DNA of 64,000 bases from Phragmites australis (taxonomy: Eukaryota; Streptophyta; Magnoliopsida; Poales; Poaceae), in the NCBI RefSeq assembly GCF_958298935.1, contig NC_084921.1, positions 9,558,001-9,622,000 of the forward strand, in the 5' to 3' direction. Under the pieces are notes generated by a model. The model had not been told where the DNA came from. It searched no databases and saw nothing but the letters and a program-made list of their open reading frames with translations. This document shows, one piece after another, positions 36,091 to 48,849 of the stretch (position 1 is the first letter of the stretch; every line of letters starts with the position of its first letter). The translations under genes were made by a program, and so were the position numbers.

Positions 36091-36607
36091 TCGGATTTTT
36101 TTATTTAATTTTTTTTAAATTTAGCAAATTTAGGCAATTGTTTGAAAAAAATAGTAATTATAGGCGTCTATTGCCCGTTTGAAGGACGACTTATGTCGTC
36201 CCTTCCGATGAACGGCATGTTTAAAAAAATAAAACTGTTGTAAGGGCGATATGTTAAAAAAATAAAAATATAATATTCTATTACTCTCAAAATTCAAAAT
36301 AATATGTAAATATTCATAAAAAATTCTGAAAACAAATTATGCTGTAGAGGATGCTATTATTTAGCTCTCACAAAATTTTGAGCTAAAAAAGTTGTACAAA
36401 GAGAAAAAAAAGACAAATTTTAGGGATGCTAAAATTCGTACGTACTCAGTTAAAATTTGTTTGTTTTTTTCTTACTGTATAAGTAATTTTTTGAGTTAAA
36501 ATTTGTACCTACACATATCGAGTGACATATGCCTATGCGTACTATTTTTTCGAACGGATACCTAAATTGCTAAATTTGAAAATTTAGAACATAAAAATAA
36601 AAATTTC
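36091..36607. mobile_element. Fold-back non-autonomous DNA transposon with 8-bp target duplication
   Basis: GTAGGGAT at 36083-36090 is repeated at 36608-36615. Inside it, about 65 bp at each end form an imperfect inverted repeat (left AAATTTAGCAAATTTAGGCAA; right complement AAATTTAGCAATTTAGGTAT). The 8-bp duplication suggests hAT, or MULE if one more base is counted with a mismatch. The interior holds the palindrome GACGACTTATGTCGTC at ~36184-36199. Confidence 0.65.
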
Positions 36608-37687
36608 GTAGGGATCGAAAGCAAGTTAGCTGCGGCGATTCATCATCGTTGAACGATCGAATCGAGACTCCGATCCAAAGTAGCTAGAGACTCTTTAAAG
36701 CATCATTCATGGATCAGGCCAATATCACTAATGTCGTTAACAATTTAGCGTGCGGATACGCATACGTGCTAAATTGCTGATGCGTCCATTCAACTTTATC
36801 TTGTTGGTGATGGGGCTCAAGCCCTCCTACCGGCTACTAGCTTCCTCCTTTTTTTATGCAAGAGACGGAGATGAAGAGGAAAATGAGATGGAGGGGATCA
36901 ATCCCTACAGGTGGTGATCATTCATACATATACACGTGCCTGGGTGCTACGTCGCCTCCACTTTGTTTCGATTGGATCCGTCTTTGAGCACCTAGTGACA
37001 CGCACGTCCTGCACAAGCGAATTTAACTCAAGGGTTGCTGCACGACTTTCCAGCGCCTTCGCCGACTCCAGAGGGGGAACCTATCGGATCAAGATCAACC
37101 GACGTCACAAGAGGGGGACCAGGATCAACCGACATCATCACTGACGCGTGACTCCGATCCCACACGTCAATGACATGTAACGTGAAATCAGAGAATCCCA
37201 ATCCGAACCTACCACCGCCCTGCCGCCGGCTCCTTTCACTCCCGCCCCAACTCCTTCCCCGAGGAGCTTTGCACTCACCATCTTGCTTGCTGTTGGTTTT
37301 AATCTGAATCCAACAAAACACAATCTAGTTGCAACTTGCCACTGTTCTTTGCCAGCATGTATAACTGTATCATTACCTTACCACCGTTAAATTACAACAT
37401 CATCGTCCACTACCATATACAAACAGCCCTTCCCAGACAGCAGCAACTACTGTCACAGGGCATCATGTTTCTCTTCCCGCGCCTAAAGAGAGTATAATTC
37501 AAATTGCGTTGTAATCCTTGACGTCAAGGCGCTGCTCTGCAAGACATTACATCCTACAAAAATTTGTATTCCCAATTGGAAAAAGGGAGCCGTCCTTTCG
37601 GCAAGTGCCCTGGTTTCTACTAACCTAACATATAGATAGATGTTGACCTCTTTGGATAAAAACACTATCTATCCGAGCACATACGTC

Positions 37688-40600
37688 TCAGCTGGTGGTG
37701 CTCCTTAGAAAACCAAGCGCTCCAAGCAGGGTTGAACTACCAGGTCTCCTGGGGCTTGGTTCCGTCGAGCTTGGCGCCCCACTCGGTAACTCTGAGGATC
37801 CTTCCTTCATAGAACTTGCTCTGCTAAAAACACCCTGATGATCCTGCACATGTGAAGTAATAAGAACTTAAGCTGCGACTTCAGAGTATAGAAGAAAAAA
37901 AAAATGTAGGCTGCTTTGTTCCTGGTTCAGATTAAGCACAAAGAAACTATAACTCCAATAATCCTATTTCTTTCACCGCATGAATGTCCTGTAACTAGCG
38001 ACATCAGATCACACACACTGTAACCACAAGTGCCTTTAATGAATTCTCTCAAGTACATGCAATAAATTATTTATCTTCTGTAAGCACCATTTGCACATAC
38101 AGCTAGTAATTTCAATATGTCTAATCAATGTGTACAACAATCATTAGGCAGAACAGATCATGAGCAGCACTAATCTGAAGTCACAAAGTGCCTTAGTTGA
38201 TCATGGCCTTACTCTTTTAGGTGGCATTGAAGCTCCAACTAGCATACTCAGTCCTGATGCTGACATGGTTGTAGATGAACGCACAACCTACTTAAGCAAA
38301 ATACATAAGATGGATAAGCCAGGTCAATTGTATTGTCAAAACAATGAAACCAAACCTGACCTTCGGTATCTCTGTTCTAGGTGACTGTGCTGCAGGAGAC
38401 TCTGGTTCCAAAGCCAGAGGCAAAGAAGCAGCCTGTGGTACCAAAGACAAAGGGTCAATCAGTGAAGATCCAAATTGCAGAAACTGGAAAAGGTAAATAA
38501 TTTACCCTAGAAATTCTCTCTGAAGATTCAATAGCAGGAAAAGGAGTTGATGATGCGACCTGAAAATTGTATGAATAACAATCAACAAGTATGACACAAG
38601 ATAGTTGCCAAACTCCATAAAATGCAAGAAAGTTGGTATCATCTTGAAATCTGTGCCAAAAGCACCCGCCTGTAGTCACTTGAAAAGACAGAAAATTCTT
38701 TGAATCGCCTTACATCATCTATCAGAAACATATGGGCATCTTCATAACTTTCCATCTAAATACAATTGTGTCCTATGGGATTACAAGGGATACGAGGTCC
38801 AAACTTCTAACTAGCCACAGGCTATAGAATTAACATGACAATGTTCGCAACAAATTAGTAATTAGGGAGTCAGGTATGTTGTGCTGACTTGCCTGACGAG
38901 TATCAGCTTTTGGACTCTGATCCAATCTTTTAGTGAATTCACACAAGTCATATATTCCTCGTGTTGTACGATCCTAAGACATTTCGGTCAGAGATTAGAA
39001 ACATATATGATTTCCTGGGGCCAAAACAAGTTGCAGTACTATGAACTTCTACTTACTTGAGTATAAGCAAGGCGTCCAAGCTTTGTCTCCTGCAATACAA
39101 GAGGGAATCAGTTTGTACCTAGCACTAAGAAGAAAATGAGCTATATTGAACAAAAAGGACAAAATATGCATCGTACAAGATACCTACCAGACTACGAACT
39201 ACAAGATGAACTGTTTCCATTTCCTTCTGGAAGGCACTGAGATCTCCATGGATGATTGTAACCTATGAAATAATTTTGTCTCAGTCTCCCTTAAATAACA
39301 CCAAATCCTGATAAAAGCGTAATACATGGGTACGCTTCAAACCTCTTTCCTTGTGGCTTCTGAAATTTCTTGGCATTCATCTAAACTACAATCTACACGG
39401 TCAATCCTTCCAGCAAGGTGTCTCTTTGCAGCCTGATATCAGAATATTTCACATAAGTAGAGTTCTGGTTGCAACAGTTGGAGTTAGAACATCTATATGC
39501 TACCATACAACAAAACTAGTCTAATGTCTGGAGGCATATCAAGTGCGAACTGTGAAGCCTAGAACTGTTTCCTTTTTCTTCTTGGGTGTTTTTCCCCTCT
39601 TTCAGTTCAACATAGGGCATAGGTATTAATGGAATTATACAGAATCCATATATATCAAAAATCATATTGGGATATGCACGTATAAATAATGTAACAAAAA
39701 TGGACAAAAACTTATAAGTATTTGACACTTTTCCCTCTGCTTCTAAGCACATGACACTTTTGACCAAAATTGACTTTCTCAATCCGTAGGCACACCACAC
39801 ACTTTCCCATATTTCCTTTATTAAACCCGCCAATTCTCCATATTTTACTGCCTTGTTTTATGCGCTTGAGATATTATTGGAGGGTGTTTTGGTCCACTTG
39901 CACTAAAAAAATGACTGCGTAGATACTGTGTGCATTTGTGCACTGGTCAAAAGTGCCAAATACATGGAGACAGCAGAATACAGAATATCAAGTATGAAAT
40001 CATAAGAAAGCATAACAATATAGGAGATATGACCATCGTAAGAAAGGTTCTGTTGTGAATTGAAGGTCTTAAGCCATTTTCACTGAAAAGCCTTTGATGT
40101 AATGATTTCTATTCCTGTTGTAACTGAACAGCCATTATAACAATATAGGGGTTGACATATCGAAGTCATAACTTTATCAGGATGTCACAGGATTGATTGT
40201 ACTGAATGTTTGGACTTCGTAGTTTGTACCCATCATCTTTAGGACAGTTCATGATGCAATTTTACCATAGGACCAGTACTTAAAAAAAAAACAAAGAAAG
40301 GGCTACAAGGTTGTATACATGGAATGGATGGCCATAACTGTTAACGTATAATTGCTGGTCAGGCTGCATAATCGGGCTCATTAGACCCTATAATCACTTC
40401 TAGGTGGGTGACCAAATGAATACAAGGTACCAATTTTTAGAAACTTGTGTAGCGCTTAGTTTAAGGAGTACGCAACAGATATGCCGATTATTGTGATGCA
40501 CATGTGAGAACTTGAAGGTCTAATAGTAATATTATAGTGAACAATGGAAGAAGAAACTTACTATAGTGAACAATGGAGGAAGAAACTTACATTAACATTT

Positions 40601-42312
40601 TCTGAAACCTGATCCACTTGTTTACCCACTACATTAGAGGCATCAGATAAACCACGCTTTGTCACAAACATCATATCAGAAAGTTTCCACCCCTGTAATC
40701 ACAATTTAGCTCTGATAGAAGTGACAATGGCCAAAACATCAAATGGTACATTAGGAATAGTATTGGCAGTTTGCAGTTTATGACCATAGCGGTAAAAATG
40801 ACAAGAAAGAAATAAAACTTTCTGCCTGCAGAATAATCTAATACAAATTTATTTAGTATACTTTGTTGAAAAAAGTATCCTTTCACTAAGTTACAAACCA
40901 AAGATGTACCTTCCATCTTATGAATAAATATCCAATAGCTCCAACAACAACAGCTGTTATACCATAAGCACCAGGGCCTGCAAAAGAATAATTTTGCTAT
41001 CGTTGGTACAAAAGTCTATAAAGTTACTAGAAAAGTACACGATGGATATTTCAGTCGTTCCTAAAATAAACCAGCAAGCATTCTGTGAATCTAGGCTACG
41101 GTAATAATTCCTAGTAAGTTAAACTGACAACACTATCCTTGCAAAAAGAAAATTTAACAGCAGCACCAACAAAGAATTCTTCATTTCTTTGATGTGTGGT
41201 TTTCAGGGCCAGCAGGTAAAAGACCATAGCATGTAGAAGATAAAGCACAGTACAAATTTGTATGGAATAGAAGAGTGAATGAAAGAAAGGACTAACCAGG
41301 TCTACCATCAACAGTGACAATAGCAACATGATGTGATTTGGACAACATTTGCAGCTCCTCTCTTAGATAATTGACCTGAAGCATTTGTTTGATGAATAAT
41401 TGCTCTGCTCTACTCTATTCTACGCACTGTGTGCATGCAATTGGTGTTCTAGCATAGAAAGAGCAGAATTGACAATTAAAAACCTGAGTTAACAACTGTG
41501 CGGTATGCGGACTGCTGGTAGATGGCACATCTTTGCCTTGCTTTGCGTTCTTGGTCATGAACTAAAGAGGAGAGGAGAAATAGGTGATACAGTGAAAACA
41601 ATTGTTATCCAACAAGTGGTATTTGGTATTGTAGGGAGGGGCGGAAATAAACAAAGAGGAGGAATGCAGAGAGAAGGGAAATGTTGTTACCTTGAAAGCA
41701 CTGGAGACTACATCCCTGAAGTTGGGAAGGCTGGAATCACCGCCCGCGAGTATTGATCCGATGACCCCTGCAAAGGGAAAGCACAGCGGTGTGACGATGA
41801 AGCATTCAAGCTTGTTCTAACAGTAATAAGCTAGCAACAACACTATGCACTGCAGTAATGAGCTTGTTCAAGCTTGTTCTAACAGTAATGACCTTGCACT
41901 GCTGGCTGTCTGAAAATCAATCAACAGACTACTCCGAAAGGCAGAGCAATGAGTTAATCTAAGGAGGCAAAGTGAGGGAGCTACCAACGCAAGCTAAGCC
42001 AGATGTTGCAGATATGTCAATATGCAACGCATGTTGCTGCTTACTAGTAGTAGCACGTATAGCATTTCTGCGAATCCGTGGAGCTAGCACACTCAAAACT
42101 AACGAGCTAAGCGGGCCGGGTCGACACAGTATACAGTAGGGCTTTGAAAGTGGCCTGAGACTGAAGTTGGGAGCAGCTCAATCGGATGAGCCGGAAGAAG
42201 CAGAACACTAGAACAGAGGAGGAATCCGCGACACCATCACGGCATAAGGAGGCGGGGGATCTGGTGGGTGTGTACCGGAGCCGATGACGATGGCGATCTT
42301 GCCCACCACCAT
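37688..42312 (-). CDS. DUF1664-family membrane/coiled-coil protein
   Basis: Thirteen exons, 42312-42276, 41767-41691, 41561-41484, 41375-41297, 40977-40910, 40692-40591, 39432-39343, 39262-39188, 39089-39057, 38973-38893, 38559-38506, 38432-38361 and 37843-37688, total 333 residues with frame kept throughout. A hydrophobic N-terminus (MVVGKIAIVIGSGVIGSILAGG) and a second membrane segment (GITAVVVGAIGYLFIRW, ~100-116) precede a charged, mainly helical region (residues ~117-240) likely to form coiled coils. A Ser/Pro-rich tail ends LLGALGFLRSTTS. This is the DUF1664 layout of plant proteins with no established function. The intron after exon 10 uses a GC donor (CAG|GCAAGT); only this site keeps the frame into exon 11. 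The 42.3-kb start lies in a GC-rich promoter. Confidence 0.88.
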
Positions 42313-44246
42313 GCCTGCTCAGCTGCTCGGCCCCCGGCGCCACCGTGCCTTTTGCCTTGCGAGGGGTCCAACTAGAATCCTCCACCGGGGGAAGGGAAGG
42401 GGAGGGGAGGAGAAGGGACGGCTACCCGGCTAGGGTTCGTGCGTGTTCAGGTCAGCTGGTCCGACTCGTCTCGACTCGAGCCGGCCCGGTCGGTCGGATG
42501 GACGGACCGGATGCTGCTACGGTGTCTGATCGGGCCAGGTAGCCAGGAAAGGACGTGGACTCTGTGCTCACCGGACATAAGCCTCCAGCCGCTGTTGCCG
42601 GAAAAATAATCCTACTAAGTCTGGTCTCGTTTATTTTAAGGTCTACCACTCAATATATAACAAAAATTATTATAAAATTTATAATATAGATAAAAATATA
42701 TATAACAAAAAAAATTACTACATATTATACTATAAATTAGATCTAAACCTCAAATATATAAGAGCAGGTCCCGTATGATTATTTTCTGCTGTTGCATGTG
42801 GCCACGAGAGAGCCGGGAACCCTGACTCGTGACTCCTGACCGATTGATTGTCTTGGACATCAAGAAAGAAAAGATGAACTTAAGCATTGACAATACAGCA
42901 GAGAAGTGCCTGGGCTGCATCTGGGGAAGAACACGAGGTCATGGTGTAGTGTGACCAATTCAATTGATGCATTACGAGATGACCTAAAGCTTGGGTAAAA
43001 TATTAATGGTATTAAATAAGATCACTGACATTAAACATAGGTAGTTTTTTTTTCTTTTGGGATGGCAAAAAACTGGTAAAATAAATATTTAATACCCCTC
43101 TGATCATAAATATATATCGTTTTGGAAAAGTTTTACTACTGTTACGACCGGTTACTACTGTTACGAATTCTGCTGATCAGACCGGTTACTACTGTTACGA
43201 ATTCTGCTGATGAAGTAAAAAAAAATTGAAGCAAGAATTATTATGCTAGTAGTTCGTCAAAAAACATTTCTAAAAGCAATAAAAAATTGACATGAGTTTT
43301 TTTTTCTATACGTAATGGTTTGAGCGTAATAACTCTCGTTTGAGGAAGTAGCGTAATAGCTAACACCGTGCAAACCAAAATTACATATGGAAAAAAAGGT
43401 CGGGTCAATTTTTTTATTGCTTTTAAAAATGTTTTTTTATGAACTGCCAGCATAATAACTCTTATTTTTTTACTTCATCGGTATGATCATAATTCGTACA
43501 GTAGTAACCGGTCTAATTAAAGCAATTTTTTATTGCTTTTAGAAATATTTTTTTATTGTTGATTCAAGCAATTTTTATTGAGAAAGAGACAAAACGGTCA
43601 TTGTACGTACCAATTTAGGCCCAAAACATAAAAAATGGCGATTGCCACCCTTATAAGTGGCATTGTCTGAATTTCCCCAAAAAGCATACCGACTTTTTTG
43701 CCTCTAAAGCCAAATCTTGTCAGCGTTGCCAAATCTTTTGCACGGCAAAATTTGGTTCTCGTGAGAACCAAACCAAAGAGCCCTAGCCTTGGCATGCGTA
43801 AACTGATCCACCAAAATTTTGAAACAACCATATTAAGCTATACTTAACCCAACCAGAGATCCAGCAGTCGAACAGTAACCAAACAAGAGAACCGGCGACC
43901 GCAGACACAATCAGGACCCAAAACTACGAGAACAGAGACAATGAACCGACTATCTAGCAATGTTTGCAGCTCAAAGTCGCAACAAGCCAATTCGCCAGAC
44001 ATCGCACACACGAACATATTCATCAGCGCGAACTGGCAACGAGTAATTCAGATATGTAGGAACAAGAATTGATCAATTGAAAGAGTTCAATATGCATCTC
44101 TGCACCAACCGCGCGACATCTCTTCTCGGTAGTTTTCATTGTTCATTCAAAGCAAAACCACAGCTAGGTCCCAAAGTCTAAGCATCAGGTAGAACATAAC
44201 CAAAACTCCTGCCAACAACAAGAGTGCATGACGACACAAGCTCCAC
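42313..44246. other. Intergenic; promoter of DUF1664 gene and a hairpin-forming repeat
   Basis: No gene found. GC-rich promoter to ~42.6 kb, AT-rich DNA to 43.1 kb, then a fold-back repeat (43181-43513) preceded by a partial copy of its arm. A 22-bp near-palindrome (TTTGGTTCTC-GT-GAGAACCAAA) lies near 43750. The last ~140 bp before 44247 are 3' UTR of RPS5. Confidence 0.55.
43181..43513. repeat. Long imperfect inverted repeat (~110-bp arms)
   Basis: The left arm (43181-43291) reads ACCGGTTACTACTGTTACGA... to AAGCAATAAAAAATTGAC. The right arm (43404-43513) is its imperfect inverse, from GTCAATTTTTTTATTGCTT to AGTAGTAACCGGT. About 110 bp of unpaired DNA separates them. A direct copy of the outer ~34 bp precedes the left arm (from ~43147). 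Confidence 0.75.
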
Positions 44247-45590
<1,344 letters not shown>

Positions 45591-45733
45591 GGCCGGGATC
45601 GAGAGAGCAATGTGCTGCTGCTGCTGTGCGTGGCGAAGCGGCGGCGGACGCAGAGAGAGAGGAAATCCTAGAGACGGCTTTGCTAGAGGGGGGATGAGAG
45701 AGGGTGGGTTTTAATAGGAGACTCCCTTCCAGC

Positions 45734-45741
45734 TAGGGTTT
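45734..45741 (-). promoter_or_regulatory. Telo box in the RPS5 promoter
   Basis: AAACCCTA on the gene's strand (TAGGGTTT on plus), ~144 bp upstream of the ATG. Telo boxes with site II motifs drive coordinated ribosomal protein gene expression in plants. Confidence 0.7.
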
Positions 45742-45862
45742 CTGATCCGACGGCTGTCCATTAGATCTCCTTTATAGACGGTGCAGATCAGCCGATGCCG
45801 TCTCATTAGCGGAGCGAGTTTGGGCCTTTGGGAGGCCCATTCGAACTGGGCTTGCAGAGCTG

Positions 45863-45869
45863 TGAGAAT

Positions 45870-45873
<4 letters not shown>
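45863..45873. repeat. Left target-site duplication of the MULE
   Basis: TGAGAATCCAT, identical to 52740-52750. Confidence 0.88.
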
Positions 45874-45921
<48 letters not shown>

Positions 45922-46577
45922 GAATGCATGTCCATTTAAAAATAAGATCTCGCCCGTTGAATGGGTTAGAACTTTTGGGCCCGGCATTTAATGTATTAAA
46001 TAACTGAAGAGAGGAATATTTTGTCCGTTTAGTGAGCAAGAATTTGATCTCACCCACTGAATAGACGACATCTTTATTAATATACAATAAAATAGACATA
46101 TGTATAATTATCTTTCTAATATAACTTTTGTATACGACAATTCAAAAAACGTTGCACATTTATTTGGTGAAAAATGCTAGTTGTCCAAACGACGTCAACA
46201 AATGTTTCATTTTATCCTTAATTTTGGTTCGATGTCATTTTATTGATATTTCTTTATTTAGTAGATGTAAAAGTGTGCGAGTTGATTTTTTATGAAGTAA
46301 TATTGGGAGGATACAAAATCTAATTTATTGAATAATAGTAGTTGTGATGATTGTGGGTACACACTAGGGGTATCGTATATGACATCTTCCTTCGGTCGAT
46401 ATATTTATTATGATTGTTATAGAATTGCCGTTGTACGATTAAATGGTCTGAATAGAATCATAAAACAAAAACATGGTATATGAAAGCTATTTATAACAGT
46501 AAAAATAATATAGTAGCATGTAAAAAGTCAATAATATAACACTATAAAACTAACAATGGCATAGCTACCTACATGTT
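45874..46577 (+). repeat. Left terminal inverted repeat of the MULE
   Basis: Matches the reverse complement of 52001-52739 over its length, for example ATAGACATATGTATAATTAT, AATATAACTTTTGTATACGA and CTATAAAACTAACAATG. The outer 44 bp are (AT)n (45874-45917). Confidence 0.9.
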
Positions 46578-46722
46578 GTGTCCCCACGAGTGGATGGTGG
46601 AGTAGTGTACTCATCCTGGGAGGGCTATGTCCCCGGGAGTGGCGCGTTAGGTAACCGCGACATACCGAGCTTGTCCTCTATCCGAAGATGAAGTCGTATC
46701 CAAAGGACCTGAGTAACGTGCC
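46357..46722. repeat. First copy of a ~367-bp direct repeat (inner TIR plus subterminal sequence)
   Basis: From GTACACACTAGGGGTATCG to the CCT at 46722 this segment is ~90% similar to 48325-48693. It spans the inner part of the left TIR and about 145 bp beyond it. Confidence 0.9.
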
Positions 46723-48324
46723 TGTCGAGGGTTAGTCCCTGACAATGATTTTGAGGTATGCTGGACAGTGGGTGTGTGAACGGCGTTTCAAGAATTGATA
46801 TGTGCGCGTATGATGGACACAGGGACACAGGGAGTTATACAGGTTTAGGTTCCTGGAGGATAATAGCCATACGTCCTGTGTATTATGTTATGGAGGATCT
46901 CAATTGGTTACAGAGGTAGTTCTAGCTGACTGCCAGACTTGATATTCCTTTTTTTACAAACAGGGTTCTCATCCATTTATATAGTAGGGAGGAAGAGAAC
47001 TTATATGTGAGTCCAAACAGAAGACCCTGCTCATCCTAAAATCTAACCCAATCCATTATTACGGAGGACCGTCCCCGACCACTTACTTGATCGGCCTGCT
47101 GACAATGTCCCGTCCATCGTGCGACGCCGTGTCGACCTGCAAAAGTCCCACTACATAGCATTTAATTCTACGAGACGAACAAGACCCCTCTGCGCCGTCC
47201 ATGACTTCGTCCACTGGAGTTGGCATCTGAGGAAGGAAAACACTTGAGTGGATGTCAATAAATGCGATTGGACATGTTGTGTCAGATCCGGTCCTGCGAC
47301 TAGTGAGGCCAGTCGTGCGACCGACCAGTTTTAGGAAATATACACATCTGGCCATTATATCCCTCGCGAGGTCTGTTTGCTAGGGTACCCCTTTACTCAA
47401 TATACTGACAGTAGCTCCTGAGCTTCCTCGTGACAGTGACTTGGCCTGGTCACACCACTTGGGCCTATAGTCTGCCTAGAGATTGGTCATTGACGTCATC
47501 AGTCCTCATAGTGTAACTCTAAACTTTGCGTCACATGAGGAGGTTTAAATGTCCCAAGAGGGGGAAAAAGAGGGTACGAGAGAGATATATTGATTACTAT
47601 TGGACATGAAGGATTCTTGGTTCCTTCTGAGCGCCCCCTCGGGTTTCGAGCAGTTTGAAGGCCGTGTTGGTTAGGGTGTCGCTGTGGTTTAAATAAGAGG
47701 AGTGCTTAATGGCCTTTCGAACCACCCCTCACCTTCCTTCTCACCCTCAAGCTTATAGTTCCTAGAGTACATTCGCCTCCATCCCATTCTGCATTCTACT
47801 ATGTAGTGTCTGCAGGCCCTGAGGCCATGGCATATTCCCCTCCCTCATCGTCGGAGAGGTCGATGACCTCGGACGGGTCAGTGGGGTAGAGTCAGCTCCA
47901 GCTCTGGATCCGCTTGTCATGGTGCTTTTGGAGGCGGCGGTTGCCGCGGGTATGCTTGCGAGGTTGAAGCCAGCGACCATCGAGCTCATGCCCTTCCAAA
48001 GAAGGTTGCCCCCTTTCAGTCCATCTCAATCTCCCACCCGGGTGGATCCCTCGGCCGAGGTCATCAATATCTCCAATGACTAGGAGGGGGTCTATTGTGG
48101 CCTTCTGGAGAAGGAGATCGATGAAGGGGAAGAGTCAGAGATGAAGCAGAAGGGAGGTCTACAGGGTGCACCAGTGCCAGTCAACAGCCCAAGTAGGGTC
48201 TTTGCATCGGGCACCTTCCCTGGACCTTATGCCGGTTGTCGTCCAATCCTCGGAGTGGTGAGCTGCCGCTCCAAGGAGGAGTACAAGAGGTTCCTTGACT
48301 CATTCAAGGGCAAATAGAGGCAAG
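46723..48324. mobile_element. Nested LTR-retroelement fragment inside the MULE
   Basis: An LTR-like unit runs 46723-47410, from TGTCGAGGG to TATACTGACA, with inverted TGTC/GACA tips, and has the look of common grass Gypsy LTRs. It is followed by GTAGCTCCTGAGC and ~0.9 kb of internal-type sequence without recognisable gag or pol. The fragment lies exactly between the two copies of the ~367-bp MULE repeat. No second LTR is present. Confidence 0.6.
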
Positions 48325-48693
48325 AGTACACACTAGGGGTATCGTATATGCCATCATTCATTCGGTCGATATATTTATTATGATTTTTATAGAATGATCG
48401 TTATGCGACTAAATGGTTTGAATAGAATCACAAAACAAAAACACGGTACATAAAAGCTATTATAACAGTAACAATAACATAGTAGCATGAAGAAAGACAA
48501 ATACTATAACACTATGAAACTAACAATGGCATAGCTGCTTACAGGTTGTGGCCATGGGAGTGGACGGTGGAGTGGCGTACTCGTCCTGGGAGGGCTATGT
48601 CCCCGGGAGTGGCGTGTTAGGTAATTGCGACACACCGAGCTTATCGCTCTGTCTGAAGATGAAATCGTACCCAAAGGACCTGAGTAATGTTCC
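48325..48693. repeat. Second copy of the ~367-bp MULE repeat
   Basis: A direct copy of 46357-46722, including inner TIR sequence, so the MULE carries three copies of that part of its TIR. Confidence 0.9.
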
Positions 48694-48700
48694 TACTAAG

Positions 48701-48822
48701 CAGCTCCATATAGCTACTTTGCGCCTCTATGTCCCAGAGATCGTTGATCTCAACACATAAAACAGCTCCATATAGCTACTTTGCGCCTATGTCCCAGAGA
48801 TCGTTGATCTCAACACATAAAA
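48701..48822. repeat. Tandem duplication of ~61 bp
   Basis: CAGCTCCATATAGCTACTTT... to ...CTCAACACATAAAA occurs at 48701-48762 and again at 48763-48822 with a 2-bp difference. Confidence 0.95.
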
Positions 48823-48849
48823 CAACAAAAAAAAAACATGTTAGCATCA

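Larger units (their letters stand above)
33905..37687. other. Repeat-rich intergenic DNA
   Basis: Contains the PPR promoter (33.9-34.1 kb, GC-rich), a Tourist-like element (34532-35138), sequence with CGGCACG/CGTGCCG words at 35.4-35.95 kb resembling dispersed grass repeats, an A-rich tract (35624-35742) and a 517-bp fold-back element (36091-36607). The 36.6-37.4 kb part has only short open frames. The last ~300 bp are likely 3' UTR of the DUF1664 gene. Confidence 0.55.

Noticed and set aside
43093..43130. Stowaway-like end (CCCCTCTGATCATAAATATATATCG)
   Set aside because: Only one degenerate end; no TA-flanked partner.
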